A stretch of DNA of 64,000 bases from Flavobacteriales bacterium (GCA_019638115.1 JAHBUK010000001.1:1089033-1153032); one strand, 5' to 3'; shown: positions 18,513 through 26,713, counted from the stretch's first letter. Numbers and translations are program-made. The notes: generated from the sequence alone by a model not told the origin.

Positions 18513-19954
18513 GGTTTGCGCGTGCAATTGATGGAACGTGAGACCCCGAAAAGGAGCCCCCAACGCTGTGGCGAGATGTGTGCCCCGGGGTCGCTGCCCA
18601 AGGGAAGGATGGCCTGCATATAACTCGGACCGCCCCAAAGCCGCCAGTGTTCGTTGATCAGGTAACCACCCCGCAAGCTGGCCGAGCCCAAGAGTTGGAC
18701 GGGGTAGCGCGATCGGAGAATTGAGGCCTCGGCAGGTCGGCTGGCCAGGGAGCCCTCTTGGTCGATAACGGTTATGGTGGCCCCCTGTGCCTTTGTCAGC
18801 TCAACGGCCAGGCCGCCCTGCAGGCCGACCAACCAGCGCCCGAACCCTTGCTCATAACCGAGTTCCAAGGGAATGCGCATCATGCTGCGTTGCACACTTC
18901 CAGTGGTGCTGCGATCTTCCGTTGTCACAGTTGTCACCGTATCAACGCTGCTTTGGAACACCTGTGTGTTGAGGGTCACGTAGTACGTGGTTATCTCCTG
19001 CTCTACATACACGCGGCGATCCTGGTGGGACAACTGTTGTTCCGAGCGCTCCAGATGAAGGCCGCTTCGCAGGGACCACCCGCTTCGCCATTGCCTGCTG
19101 ATCTCTGCACCCAAAGACCATGTTCGGGTGGGTGCGCTACTGTTGTTCAGCGCATCCACCAATGCGCGGTTGGTACCCCTCCACTCATCCCGAAGTGTAT
19201 AAGCGCCAATGGCGGCCTCCAGCCACCACTCTCCTTTGCGCAGTACGTACGGATGGTCCGGAAGCCGTTGCCAACGCACCAGTTTCTCAGGGGGGATGGT
19301 GCCGATCGGCCGGAGCGGTAGCATCCATTCGGCATCCGCTCCTGTTGTGATTCCATGTCCCTGCTGGTGGGTCTGCTCGGGGTCGGTGCCGATGTCGGCA
19401 CGCAACACGACCTGCGCGGCCGGCTCGTTTATCGCTCCGGCTCCGGTTGGCACCTGTGACCTTGGCGGAGCAACCGTTCGCAGTGTTGTTATCGGAGCTG
19501 TCTCCCGGCCATCAAATGAGCCCTTTCCGAGCTTCTGTTCGTGTGCGCCATCATCATGTTCCCGGTTGACCAGCAGTCCAGTTGTCGAGGAGGTCTGTTC
19601 GGGATTTTCCGCACCCATATGCGCTCTTTGTTCGCCACCCGGTCGGAGGGCACTGTGGTGCATGGGCGCAAGCGCTTCTTCACCGGCAAGGGCGACCAGC
19701 GTTGGGGCGGATGCGGCTTGGGCCGTGTGGTCCCTGTTGGAATGCCTGCTGGCCAACAGGTGGTAGGCCGAAACACCACCCATGAGCAGCATAATGCCGG
19801 CCAGCACCACCCAGCCACGCCAGAACCAGCCGGCCCTACGGCCTGTTCGGCCGGCCTTCACAGCTTGCCAAACCGCTGGCGGGGGCGTGCGTTCTGCCTG
19901 CCCCAGCGCCGTGCGGAAGCGCTCGTCAAGCGGATGTGTCTCGTGTTGCGACAT
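18509..19954 (-). CDS. Probable dual-membrane anti-sigma protein with outer-membrane barrel
   Basis: 481 residues. The short cytosolic N-terminus (about 1-43) is followed by one hydrophobic segment (about 44-64, WVVLAGIMLLMGGVSAYHLL). A low-complexity linker rich in Ala, Gly, Gln, His and Thr spans about 70-225. The C-terminal part (about 238-481) has alternating amphipathic strands typical of an outer-membrane beta barrel (WWLEAAIGAYTLRDEW, WSLRSGLHLERSEQQL, GGYLINEHWRLWGGPSYM). The start overlaps the ECF sigma gene by 29 nt. This layout matches the Dma class of dual membrane-spanning anti-sigma factors described in Bacteroides; function here is inferred from layout and neighbourhood. Confidence 0.75.
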   Translation of the reverse strand: MSQHETHPLDERFRTALGQAERTPPPAVWQAVKAGRTGRRAGWFWRGWVVLAGIMLLMGGVSAYHLLASRHSNRDHTAQAASAPTLVALAGEEALAPMHHSALRPGGEQRAHMGAENPEQTSSTTGLLVNREHDDGAHEQKLGKGSFDGRETAPITTLRTVAPPRSQVPTGAGAINEPAAQVVLRADIGTDPEQTHQQGHGITTGADAEWMLPLRPIGTIPPEKLVRWQRLPDHPYVLRKGEWWLEAAIGAYTLRDEWRGTNRALVDALNNSSAPTRTWSLGAEISRQWRSGWSLRSGLHLERSEQQLSHQDRRVYVEQEITTYYVTLNTQVFQSSVDTVTTVTTEDRSTTGSVQRSMMRIPLELGYEQGFGRWLVGLQGGLAVELTKAQGATITVIDQEGSLASRPAEASILRSRYPVQLLGSASLRGGYLINEHWRLWGGPSYMQAILPLGSDPGAHISPQRWGLLFGVSRSINCTRKP

Positions 19955-20489
19955 GCGGGGTCAGTTCATGGATCTTCAATTGCAGCATTCGCCGAGCCTT
20001 GGCCAATTGGCTGCGTGATGTACTCTCGCCGATACCCATTTGTTCGGCGATCTCGCTATGGTCATAACCCTCTATCGCGTAGAGGTTGAACACCATTCGG
20101 TAACCATCGGGCAGGTTGGCCACCAGGGCAAGCAACTCCTGCTCACCCAATTGCTCCAACGCTTCGGAGGGAACGGGGCTATCCGGCAATTGTTCCAGAC
20201 CGGAGCGCTCCAGCTGATAGGATTTCCGGCGGTAGTGGTTGATGGCCGTGGTAACCATGATGCGTCTTATCCAACCTTCCAGGGAGCCTTGTAACCGGAA
20301 GGTGTCGAGCTTGTCAAATACCCGGATGAACCCTTCCTGAAGCAGGTCCTGAGCCTCGAGGTCGTTTCGCGCATAGCGCAAGCACACGACGTACATACGT
20401 CGTGCGTAGCGCTTGTACAGCTCTTCCTGGCTGGCGGAATGGTTCGCCAGGCAAGCGCGCACAAGCTCGCTTTCGCTTTGCTCTTTCAA
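19926..20489 (-). CDS. ECF-type RNA polymerase sigma factor
   Basis: Sigma region 2 is clear (EELYKRYARRMYVVCLRYA, then DLLQEGFIRVFDKLDTF and WIRRIMVTTAINHYRR), as is region 4 (LPDGYRMVFNLYAIEGYDHSEIA, then GIGESTSRSQLAKAR). I prefer the TTG at 20489 (187 residues), which gives a typical ECF N-terminus. An ATG at 20612 would add 41 unusual residues and start inside the repeat array shared with ssb2; TTG codons in between are also possible. It heads an operon with the barrel-bearing anti-sigma protein and the PKD/T9SS protein, and is divergent from ssb2. Confidence 0.9.
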   Translation of the reverse strand: MKEQSESELVRACLANHSASQEELYKRYARRMYVVCLRYARNDLEAQDLLQEGFIRVFDKLDTFRLQGSLEGWIRRIMVTTAINHYRRKSYQLERSGLEQLPDSPVPSEALEQLGEQELLALVANLPDGYRMVFNLYAIEGYDHSEIAEQMGIGESTSRSQLAKARRMLQLKIHELTPHVATRDTSA

Positions 20490-20598
20490 CCTGCGGGGCT
20501 TGGTCCGGGTAACAAGACACTGGCTTGCGTGCAAACGCTGCCCTGTGCCGTTCCCGATCAGCAAGGTAAGCCACCACGCTCCTTTGCATTCCCGCCCA

Positions 20599-20650
20599 GC
20601 AAACGACAGCAAACGGCTGTGAACGATTACAAACGACTGTTACCCGGATC
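20599..20650 (+). repeat. Phased 10-bp repeat array upstream of ssb2
   Basis: Four 10-nt units in register: gcaaacgaca, gcaaacggct, gtgaacgatt and acaaacgact (20599-20638), followed by gttacccggatc. A TTTTGCA box (TTTG at 20672-20675) lies 34 nt after the last unit, the same spacing as at ssb1. A solitary matching unit, gcaaacgctg, is at 20531-20540. The 11-mer TGTTACCCGGA at 20638-20648 recurs in inverted orientation at 20504-20514, just before the sigma-factor start. Confidence 0.75.
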
Positions 20651-20744
20651 TCCCGTCACCACCCCGGCAGTTTTGCATCGGTCATCGGGTTCAGCTCCGA
20701 GGCCAACACGCAAAAAGTCAAAACACCTAAAACACTCCTGTACC

Positions 20745-21107
20745 ATGAACACGCTGAAGAACAATGTCCGCCTGATCGGTAACCTTGGCTTTGACCCCGA
20801 AGTGCGCGAGATCGCTAAAGGACGCAAGGTGGCCCGTATGTCCCTGGCCACCAATGAAAGCTACCGCAATGCCAATGGTGAGTACGTAACGGACACCCAG
20901 TGGCATACCGTGGTCGCTTGGGGACAGACCGCAGACCAAGTGCAGCGCCTGCTCCGCAAAGGTTCTCCCGTTACGTTGGAAGGGCGGCTGGTGCATCGTA
21001 GCTACGATGCCAAGGACGGCACCAAGCGATACATCACCGAAGTGGTCATGAACGGCTTTCAAGTTCTCGGAGGAACACGCCAAGACGAGCATGCGGAAGC
21101 GGCCTGA
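20745..21107 (+). CDS. ssb: Short single-stranded DNA-binding protein (paralogue 2)
   Basis: 120 residues from the ATG at 20745 (MNTLKNNVRLIGNLG). A single OB fold with WHTVVAWGQTADQVQ and VTLEGRLVHRSYD, ending in DEHAEAA without the conserved acidic-Pro-Phe tip. It resembles paralogue 1 throughout (LATNE, VVAWG and EGRLVHR are shared) but is clearly diverged, so the duplication is old. The phased 10-bp array upstream is shared with paralogue 1. A strong terminator follows 24 nt after the stop. Likely an accessory SSB for repair, recombination or DNA uptake; which one is unknown. Confidence 0.93.
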   Translation: MNTLKNNVRLIGNLGFDPEVREIAKGRKVARMSLATNESYRNANGEYVTDTQWHTVVAWGQTADQVQRLLRKGSPVTLEGRLVHRSYDAKDGTKRYITEVVMNGFQVLGGTRQDEHAEAA

Positions 21108-21131
21108 ACCCGAAACGAGTTACACGGCATG

Positions 21132-21170
21132 AAGGGGGGCGCGGTATAACCGCGCCCCCCTTTTCTTTCC
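21132..21170 (+). terminator. Strong intrinsic terminator after ssb2
   Basis: An 11-bp perfect GC stem (GGGGGGCGCGG at 21134-21144 with CCGCGCCCCCC at 21150-21160), a 5-nt loop, and TTTTCTTT after it; AA before and TT after extend the stem. It isolates ssb2 from the next gene, whose ATG is only 26 nt further. Confidence 0.9.
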
Positions 21171-21183
21171 AAGCCATGCGTCG

Positions 21184-21191
21184 GTTCTTTG
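21184..21191 (+). promoter_or_regulatory. Possible -7 box 4 nt before the AsmA-like gene
   Basis: GTTCTTTG ends 4 nt before the ATG at 21196. Because the strong ssb2 terminator ends at about 21170, the gene needs a promoter in this gap, and this is the only -7-like element there. It would imply a leaderless transcript. Confidence 0.35.
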
Positions 21192-21195
21192 TACC

Positions 21196-23460
21196 ATGGC
21201 CGAAAAGAAAAGACCGCGCTGGAGAACGTTCGCCTATGCACTCGGTGCATTGGTCTTGCTCGGGTTGCTGGTCACCGCATTCCTCTTTCCCCATCTCCTC
21301 AAGAGATACATCGAGCAGAATAGTGAGGCATGGATCGATCGCAAGATCACCATAGGCAGTATAGTTCTCAACCCCATAACAGGCACCTATGCCGTGCATG
21401 ACCTGGTCTGTTTTGAACCCCGGAGCGAGCAGGTGTTCATCTCGTTCAACAAGTTGGGTGTCAAGGGAGATGTGTTGGATGGGTTCCGAAAGGGCCATTG
21501 GCGCTTTCATGATGCTGAACTGCGAGACCCCTATGTACACATCCACCACCGTGGCGAGCGCTTCAATTTCAGTGACCTATTGGAGCTGGGCGGTGAGGCT
21601 GATACGGCCAAAGCGGACCAAGGGAGTGTGCTCTTCACCGTTGTCGATATCGCACTGACCGGTGGTCGCATGGATTATGATAGTGACTTGTTGCGCGAGC
21701 CCCTGCACGTAGTGGACCTGGCCGTTGCCTGTAACCTCATTACCAGTGAAAGCGGACACATGGACTTTGTTGTGGGTCTTGGGCTAACGGACGGCACACG
21801 GCTGGACGGTGGGTTCACCATTGATACGGACAGCGCCCGCTATGCCGTGGAGGCCCATTTGCGCGATCTGGACCTGGCCAGCTCACTGCCATACCTACAG
21901 GACTTCTTTGGAGCCGGTTCGTTGGCGGGAAAACTGGATGTCGATCTTGATGTGAAGCAGAGCTATGCCGATAGCAGTGATCTGGCCCTCAGTGCGCGTA
22001 TGCACATGCGCGGCTTGGACCTTCGTGGACCCGATGGTGACCCCTTGGTGCGGATGCGTTCGCTTCGTGCTCATCTGGACACCTTGGTAGGCGACCATCT
22101 TGAGCTGGGGGTGGTGGATATTGACGGATTGGATGCCCGCTTCGCCTTGTTGCCCGATGGATCCGACAACTGGACCAGACTGCTGAGGTTGGTGCCGGAT
22201 ACGACCGCCGATGAAGCGGGGGCCATGGTGCTGGACGCCAGCGCCAGCAACTACTTCGTGCTATTGGCAGAGTACATCAGCTACCTCGGGTCGGCGGTCA
22301 CCACAAGCGATTATTCCGCGGATAGTCTGGTGTTCCGGAATGGCGCCCTGTTCTTTGAAGACCTCACGGTTCCCGGCGGGTTCAACTACCGGTTGTCGGC
22401 CATTGACCTGCGCGCACAGCGGTTCAATGCGGGATCCCAGTCCGCACCTGTGAGCTTGGCCATGCGCCTCAACAATGCGGGGTCGCTGGTGGCCAAGGCG
22501 ATATTCGACCCCGCAGACCTGCGCAATGTGACCCTTTCTGTGCGGCTGGATAGTTTGCTGATGCCGCATCTGGATGCCTACACCCGCTGGTATGCCGCAC
22601 ATCCGGCGCTGGATGGCGTGTTGGCATTCACCTCGGAAACGGCCATACATGCAGGCATGATCGATTCGAGGAACAACTTGCGCATCGACCATTTGCGGTT
22701 CGGCAAGCGGATACAAGAACACGACCCCGAGGTCTTCGTGCTGCCGCTGCGCCTTGCGGCGGGCTTGTTGAAGGATGTAAAAGGGATGGTCTCCCTGGAT
22801 ATTCCGGTGCGCGGTGATCTGCGCGACCCATCGTTCAAGGTGTTGCCCATCGTGTGGCAGGTGCTGAAGAACCTGGTGGTAAAGGCTGCCGCCGCGCCGG
22901 CCAAATTGCTTGTTCGCGTGTTTGATGGGGCTGATGAACGCGCACTGGAGAAAGTGCGCTTCGAGCCAATGCAACAGCACCTGGAAAAAGAGCAGGAGAG
23001 AGCGTTGCAGCAAGTGGCCAAAGCATTGCTGGCCAAGCCGGACCTGCGTGTGGACTTGGTGGAGTTGGTGGATAGTGTGGCCGAAACGGGTGCGCTCGCC
23101 CTATTTCAGGCCAAGGCCAGGTATCTGTTACCGGGCGCGGTTGTTCTGAGCGCGGCGGACAGTACACGCGTGCTTGCGGTTTCCGAGCGCGATACCTTGT
23201 TCATGCAATGGATGGATGTGCAGATGCCCGGAACGGCCTCCCAAAGCATGCACCAACGAAGTGTAGCACTGGTGGGGGCGAGCTCTGTTCGGCAACTGTG
23301 GTCCGGGGTGGAGCAAGCGCGGAGAGCTGCGGTTCGTGCGGCGTTTGTTTCCGCAGGGGTGGTACCCACCCGCTATGCGATACGAAAGGGCACTCCTGCG
23401 GAACTTGCTGTTCATGGTGGCCCCCCGGGATACCTCTTTGTTTACGACATCGCTGAGTAG
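21196..23460 (+). CDS. AsmA-like DUF748 family protein
   Basis: 754 residues. One N-terminal transmembrane helix (about 12-33, ALGALVLLGLLVTAFLF) is followed by the DUF748 signature (IEQNSEAWIDRKITIGSIVLNPITG region). A long beta-rich periplasmic body continues to about residue 600, and the C-terminal part is helical and charged (LEKEQERALQQVAKALLAKP). DUF748 belongs to the AsmA/TamB/YhdP bridge-like superfamily thought to move lipids between membranes. The start lies 26 nt after a strong terminator, so it is transcribed alone. No partner gene is adjacent. Confidence 0.85.
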   Translation: MAEKKRPRWRTFAYALGALVLLGLLVTAFLFPHLLKRYIEQNSEAWIDRKITIGSIVLNPITGTYAVHDLVCFEPRSEQVFISFNKLGVKGDVLDGFRKGHWRFHDAELRDPYVHIHHRGERFNFSDLLELGGEADTAKADQGSVLFTVVDIALTGGRMDYDSDLLREPLHVVDLAVACNLITSESGHMDFVVGLGLTDGTRLDGGFTIDTDSARYAVEAHLRDLDLASSLPYLQDFFGAGSLAGKLDVDLDVKQSYADSSDLALSARMHMRGLDLRGPDGDPLVRMRSLRAHLDTLVGDHLELGVVDIDGLDARFALLPDGSDNWTRLLRLVPDTTADEAGAMVLDASASNYFVLLAEYISYLGSAVTTSDYSADSLVFRNGALFFEDLTVPGGFNYRLSAIDLRAQRFNAGSQSAPVSLAMRLNNAGSLVAKAIFDPADLRNVTLSVRLDSLLMPHLDAYTRWYAAHPALDGVLAFTSETAIHAGMIDSRNNLRIDHLRFGKRIQEHDPEVFVLPLRLAAGLLKDVKGMVSLDIPVRGDLRDPSFKVLPIVWQVLKNLVVKAAAAPAKLLVRVFDGADERALEKVRFEPMQQHLEKEQERALQQVAKALLAKPDLRVDLVELVDSVAETGALALFQAKARYLLPGAVVLSAADSTRVLAVSERDTLFMQWMDVQMPGTASQSMHQRSVALVGASSVRQLWSGVEQARRAAVRAAFVSAGVVPTRYAIRKGTPAELAVHGGPPGYLFVYDIAE

Positions 23461-23510
23461 CTCCGTGCGCCCGGTGCTGAGGTACTTTCAAAACACCGGG
23501 CAAGGAATGC

Positions 23511-23540
23511 TTGCGCATTGTGTACAACTTGCTACTTTTG
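23511..23540 (+). promoter_or_regulatory. Promoter of tRNA-Asn
   Basis: TTG at 23511-23513, 19 nt, then TACTTTTG at 23533-23540: a full match to the Bacteroidota consensus, 25 nt before the mature tRNA 5' end. Confidence 0.75.
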
Positions 23541-23565
23541 CCGTCCCTTCGCAGGAAGGGAACTT

Positions 23566-23639
23566 TCCCTGGTAGCTCAGCCGGTTAGAGCACCTGACTG
23601 TTAATCAGGGGGTCGCTGGTTCAAGTCCAGCCCGGGGAG
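23566..23639 (+). tRNA. tRNA-Asn (GTT)
   Basis: A complete 74-nt cloverleaf. The acceptor stem TCCCTGG (23566-23572) pairs with CCGGGGA (23632-23638, one T-G wobble), with discriminator G at 23639. The anticodon stem CCTGA/TCAGG encloses CT-GTT-AA with anticodon GTT at 23600-23602. The T arm carries GGTTCAAGTCC. The 3' CCA is not encoded. It has its own promoter and terminator. Confidence 0.97.
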
Positions 23640-23648
23640 CAAGTTGAA

Positions 23649-23679
23649 GGAAGCCGCGCCAGCGGCTTTCTTTGTTTTC
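23649..23679 (+). terminator. Terminator after tRNA-Asn
   Basis: Stem AAGCCGC (23651-23657) with GCGGCTT (23662-23668) and loop gcca, extendable at the base, followed by TTCTTTGTTTT. The next gene starts 26 nt further. Confidence 0.85.
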
Positions 23680-23705
23680 GCCCAACACTGTTCACCTCAC
23701 CCTCC

Positions 23706-24632
23706 ATGCAGCTCATCACCGTAGGCACTGTCGCTTTCGATCGCATTGAAACCCCCTTCGGCGTGGCCGAAAAGACCGTGGGCGGCGCCGCCACCTACAT
23801 CAGCCTGGCCGCCTCCGTGTTCCTTGACAAGATGGGCCTGGTGAGCGTGGTGGGCGATGATTTCCCGGAGGCCACCATGGACCAATTGCGCCAGCGCGGT
23901 GTGGATCTGCAGGGGCTGGAAGTGCTGCAAGGCAAGGAGAGTTTCTTCTGGGCCGGCCGCTACCACTACGACATGAACACCCGCGACACGCTGGAGACGC
24001 GCCTCAACGTGCTGCTGGACCTGGACCCCACGCTTCCGGAGGACTACCGCACTGCGCCCTACGTGATGCTGGGCAACCTGGACCCCACCGTGCAGGCCAA
24101 GGTGTTGGACCAAATGACCGAGCGCCCGGCCCTGGTGGTGATGGACACCATGAACTTCTGGATGGACAGCGCCATGGAGAAGTTGCGTGAAGTGATCGGC
24201 CGGGTGGACATCCTTACCATCAACGATGCCGAGGCGCGCCAGCTGAGCGGGGAGCACAGCCTGGTAAAGGCCGCCGGCAAGATCCTGACCATGGGCCCCA
24301 AGTACCTGGTGATCAAGAAAGGCGAGCACGGCGCGTTGCTCTTCAGCAAGGACCGGGTCTTCTTCGCACCGGCCCTGCCCTTGGAGGATGTGGTGGACCC
24401 CACCGGCGCCGGCGACACCTTCGCAGGTGGCTTCATCGGCTTCCTGGCCCGCACGCAGGACCACAGCTTCGACAACTTGAAGCGCGCCATCATCGTGGGC
24501 AGCGCTCTGGCCAGCTTCTGCTGCGAGAAGTTCGGCATCGAGCGCATGCTGGAGGTCTCCCGCGAGGACATCGACCAGCGGATCCAGGAGTTCGTGGACC
24601 TGGTGGACTTCGATATCGAGCTGGTGGGCTAA
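23706..24632 (+). CDS. PfkB-family carbohydrate kinase
   Basis: 308 residues, typical for ribokinase/PfkB sugar kinases. The N-terminal signature region has VGGAATYISLAASVF and VSVVGDDFPEATM. The C-terminal ATP/anion-hole signature is DPTGAGDTFAGGFIGF, containing the catalytic Asp. The substrate cannot be assigned from sequence; related proteins in Bacteroidota are annotated as adenosine kinase-like or generic sugar kinases. It lies between the tRNA-Asn terminator and a T9SS protein gene with its own promoter, so it is probably monocistronic. Confidence 0.92.
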   Translation: MQLITVGTVAFDRIETPFGVAEKTVGGAATYISLAASVFLDKMGLVSVVGDDFPEATMDQLRQRGVDLQGLEVLQGKESFFWAGRYHYDMNTRDTLETRLNVLLDLDPTLPEDYRTAPYVMLGNLDPTVQAKVLDQMTERPALVVMDTMNFWMDSAMEKLREVIGRVDILTINDAEARQLSGEHSLVKAAGKILTMGPKYLVIKKGEHGALLFSKDRVFFAPALPLEDVVDPTGAGDTFAGGFIGFLARTQDHSFDNLKRAIIVGSALASFCCEKFGIERMLEVSREDIDQRIQEFVDLVDFDIELVG

Positions 24633-24680
24633 GTCCCACGGGCGCCCCGCCCGTGGGGACGACGGCCACCCCCGCAGCGC

Positions 24681-24710
24681 TTGGCCGCCGGAGCCGCCGA
24701 CCTACCTTCG
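24681..24710 (+). promoter_or_regulatory. Promoter with TAnnTTCG -7 variant
   Basis: TTG at 24681-24683, 19 nt, then TACCTTCG at 24703-24710. The start codon of the next gene is 18 nt after the box. The exact 19-nt spacing supports TTCG as a tolerated variant of TTTG. Confidence 0.5.
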
Positions 24711-24728
24711 CTCTGGTAGCCAACACCC

Positions 24729-25937
24729 ATGCGCCCCACGCTCGCATTCGCATTCCTCCTGGTCAGCGCCACCGCGCTCGCCCAACTCTGCGGCAACCCG
24801 CCGCCCGGCTTCTTGCCCATTCCCGACATGGGCAGCGCCACTTTCCAAGGCATGAGCGGCGGCCTCTACGGAGGCGGCAGCAACAGCATCCCGTCGGCAC
24901 ACCTTGAAGGGAGTATCCAGATGGCCCAGGAGATCCAGCCCTTGGATGCCGACGGCAATCCCGATCCGCAGGGCTGGGTAGTCTTCATGGGCGTGGGCAT
25001 GTCCAATGCCTCGCTCTGCTGGAACGGTTTGCGGGACAGTACCCAACTCTTCAACGGCCGCAACCCGAGCATGAAATTGGTGAGCGCTGCGGTGGGCGGA
25101 AAGGACATCGACCGCATGCTTGATACCACCGACAGCTACTGGGCCATTGTGCAACAGCGATTGGACCAAAGCCAGGTGACCGCCGCGCAGGTGCAGGCCG
25201 TGTGGTTCCTTCAGGCGCAACACATTGCCACCATTCCGCAGGGCATGGGCATCGCTCATTTGGACACCTTGGAGCGCAAGTTCCGCGATGCCTTCGTGCT
25301 GCTGAAACAGCGCTACCCCAGCCTGAAGCAGATCTACTGCAGCGGCCGCGACTACGGCGGCTACTCCAACCCCGGCCAGGGCAATCCGGAGCCCTATGCC
25401 TACTACACCGGCTGGGCCTTCCACCGCTTGGTGCAGCGGCAATTGAACGGCGACCCCGCATTGGCCTACGAAGGCCCCGATGCGCCCGTGCCTTGGCTGG
25501 CTTGGGCCAACTACATCTGGAGCGACGGCGCGAACCCCAACAACGATGGCCTCGCATGGCTGTGCCCCCAGGATTACCAGAACGATGGTGTACACCCCAA
25601 TGCCAACGGGGTGGGCAAGGTGGCAACGCGTCTCTTCCAGTTCTTCCGGACGGAACCCACTACCACGTGGTACCGTGCGCCAGAGATAGGTACAGGGCTT
25701 TCGGAAGTGCAGGCCACAGAGCCCTTGCTGTTCTTCCCCAACCCCACGGGCGGCCTGTTGCAGCTTGACCTACCACCCGGTGCGGTGCCGCAAGTGCGTG
25801 TGTGGGACGCTGCAGGCCGTGTGGTGCTGCAGGCGCAGGAACGTTGGCTGGACTTGGGCGGGATGCCCGTTGGGCTTTACGCCGTGGAGGTGTGGATGGA
25901 GGGCAAGCGCTGGATGGGCAGGGTGGTGAAGGAGTGA
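24729..25937 (+). CDS. Secreted SGNH-hydrolase-like protein with T9SS sorting domain
   Basis: 402 residues. The signal peptide is MRPTLAFAFLLVSATALAQ. The catalytic part resembles SGNH/GDSL-like folds: a first block VVFMGVGMSNAS, a SAAVGGKDIDRM segment and a C-terminal block NDGVHPNANG that supplies the Asp-x-x-His pair. The last ~75 residues (LLFFPNPTGGLLQLDLP onward to the Lys-rich end) form a T9SS type A sorting domain, so the enzyme is probably surface-attached or secreted. The substrate is unknown, possibly an ester on a polysaccharide. Confidence 0.75.
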   Translation: MRPTLAFAFLLVSATALAQLCGNPPPGFLPIPDMGSATFQGMSGGLYGGGSNSIPSAHLEGSIQMAQEIQPLDADGNPDPQGWVVFMGVGMSNASLCWNGLRDSTQLFNGRNPSMKLVSAAVGGKDIDRMLDTTDSYWAIVQQRLDQSQVTAAQVQAVWFLQAQHIATIPQGMGIAHLDTLERKFRDAFVLLKQRYPSLKQIYCSGRDYGGYSNPGQGNPEPYAYYTGWAFHRLVQRQLNGDPALAYEGPDAPVPWLAWANYIWSDGANPNNDGLAWLCPQDYQNDGVHPNANGVGKVATRLFQFFRTEPTTTWYRAPEIGTGLSEVQATEPLLFFPNPTGGLLQLDLPPGAVPQVRVWDAAGRVVLQAQERWLDLGGMPVGLYAVEVWMEGKRWMGRVVKE

Positions 25938-25943
25938 GTTTAC

Positions 25944-26702
25944 TTACCCCATCCGCTTGGCCACCTCCTCCCAGTTCACCAAGTTCCACCAAGCACCTAC
26001 GTACTCGTTTCGCTTGTTCTGGTAGTTGAGGTAGTAGGCGTGCTCCCACACGTCCAGGCCAAGCAGGGGCGTGCCCTTGAAATCGCTCACGTCCATCAGC
26101 GGGTTGTCCTGGTTGGGCGTGCTGCCGATCTCCAGCTTGCCGTCCTTCTCCACCAGCCAGGCCCAGCCGCTGCCGAAGCGCTTCATGGCGGCATCGGTGA
26201 AAACTTCCTGGAACTTCTCGAAGGAACCGAAGGAGGCGTTGATGGCGTCGAGGACCTTTCCTTGGGGAGCGATCTGCCCTTCGACTCCGCTCAGAGCCGG
26301 TCGCATCACCTGCCAGAAGAAGGTGTGGTTCCACGCGCCACCGCCGTTGTTGCGGGCCTTGGTGCTGTATGCGGAGATGCGCGAGAGGAAGTCCGCTTCA
26401 CTGCTGGCGGTGATGCCCTCCTCGGCCACGGCCTCCATCACGTTCTTCACGTAGGCCGCGTGGTGCTTGCCGTAGTGGATCTCCATGGTGCGTGCATCGA
26501 TGTGCGGCTCCAATGCGTCGAAGGCATAGGGCAGGGGCAGCTGCGCCATCACCAAGGGGGGCAGCACAGGACCACCATCTTCGCTTTTCGCCTCACCACC
26601 CTCGGTGCTGTTGCATCCGGTGGCTTGCAGGATAACGGGGCCGGCCACCAAGGCACCCAGGCCAGCTTTCAGGGAGCGGGAAAGGAATTGTTTGCGGTCC
26701 AT
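25944..26702 (-). CDS. sod: Fe/Mn superoxide dismutase with export signal
   Basis: 252 residues from the ATG at 26702. The SOD domain (about 55-252) has all four metal ligands: His in [11 protein letters not shown], His in [11 protein letters not shown], and Asp and His in [11 protein letters not shown]. It converts superoxide to peroxide and oxygen. Unusually, the N-terminus [21 protein letters not shown] looks like a Tat-type leader with RK in place of RR, and a Cys at the end of LQATGC could be lipidated, so the enzyme is probably periplasmic. A short insert (PALSGVEGQ) is encoded by a dispersed repeat fragment. Confidence 0.93.
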   Translation of the reverse strand: MDRKQFLSRSLKAGLGALVAGPVILQATGCNSTEGGEAKSEDGGPVLPPLVMAQLPLPYAFDALEPHIDARTMEIHYGKHHAAYVKNVMEAVAEEGITASSEADFLSRISAYSTKARNNGGGAWNHTFFWQVMRPALSGVEGQIAPQGKVLDAINASFGSFEKFQEVFTDAAMKRFGSGWAWLVEKDGKLEIGSTPNQDNPLMDVSDFKGTPLLGLDVWEHAYYLNYQNKRNEYVGAWWNLVNWEEVAKRMG

Positions 26703-26713
26703 GGCCTCGAAGG

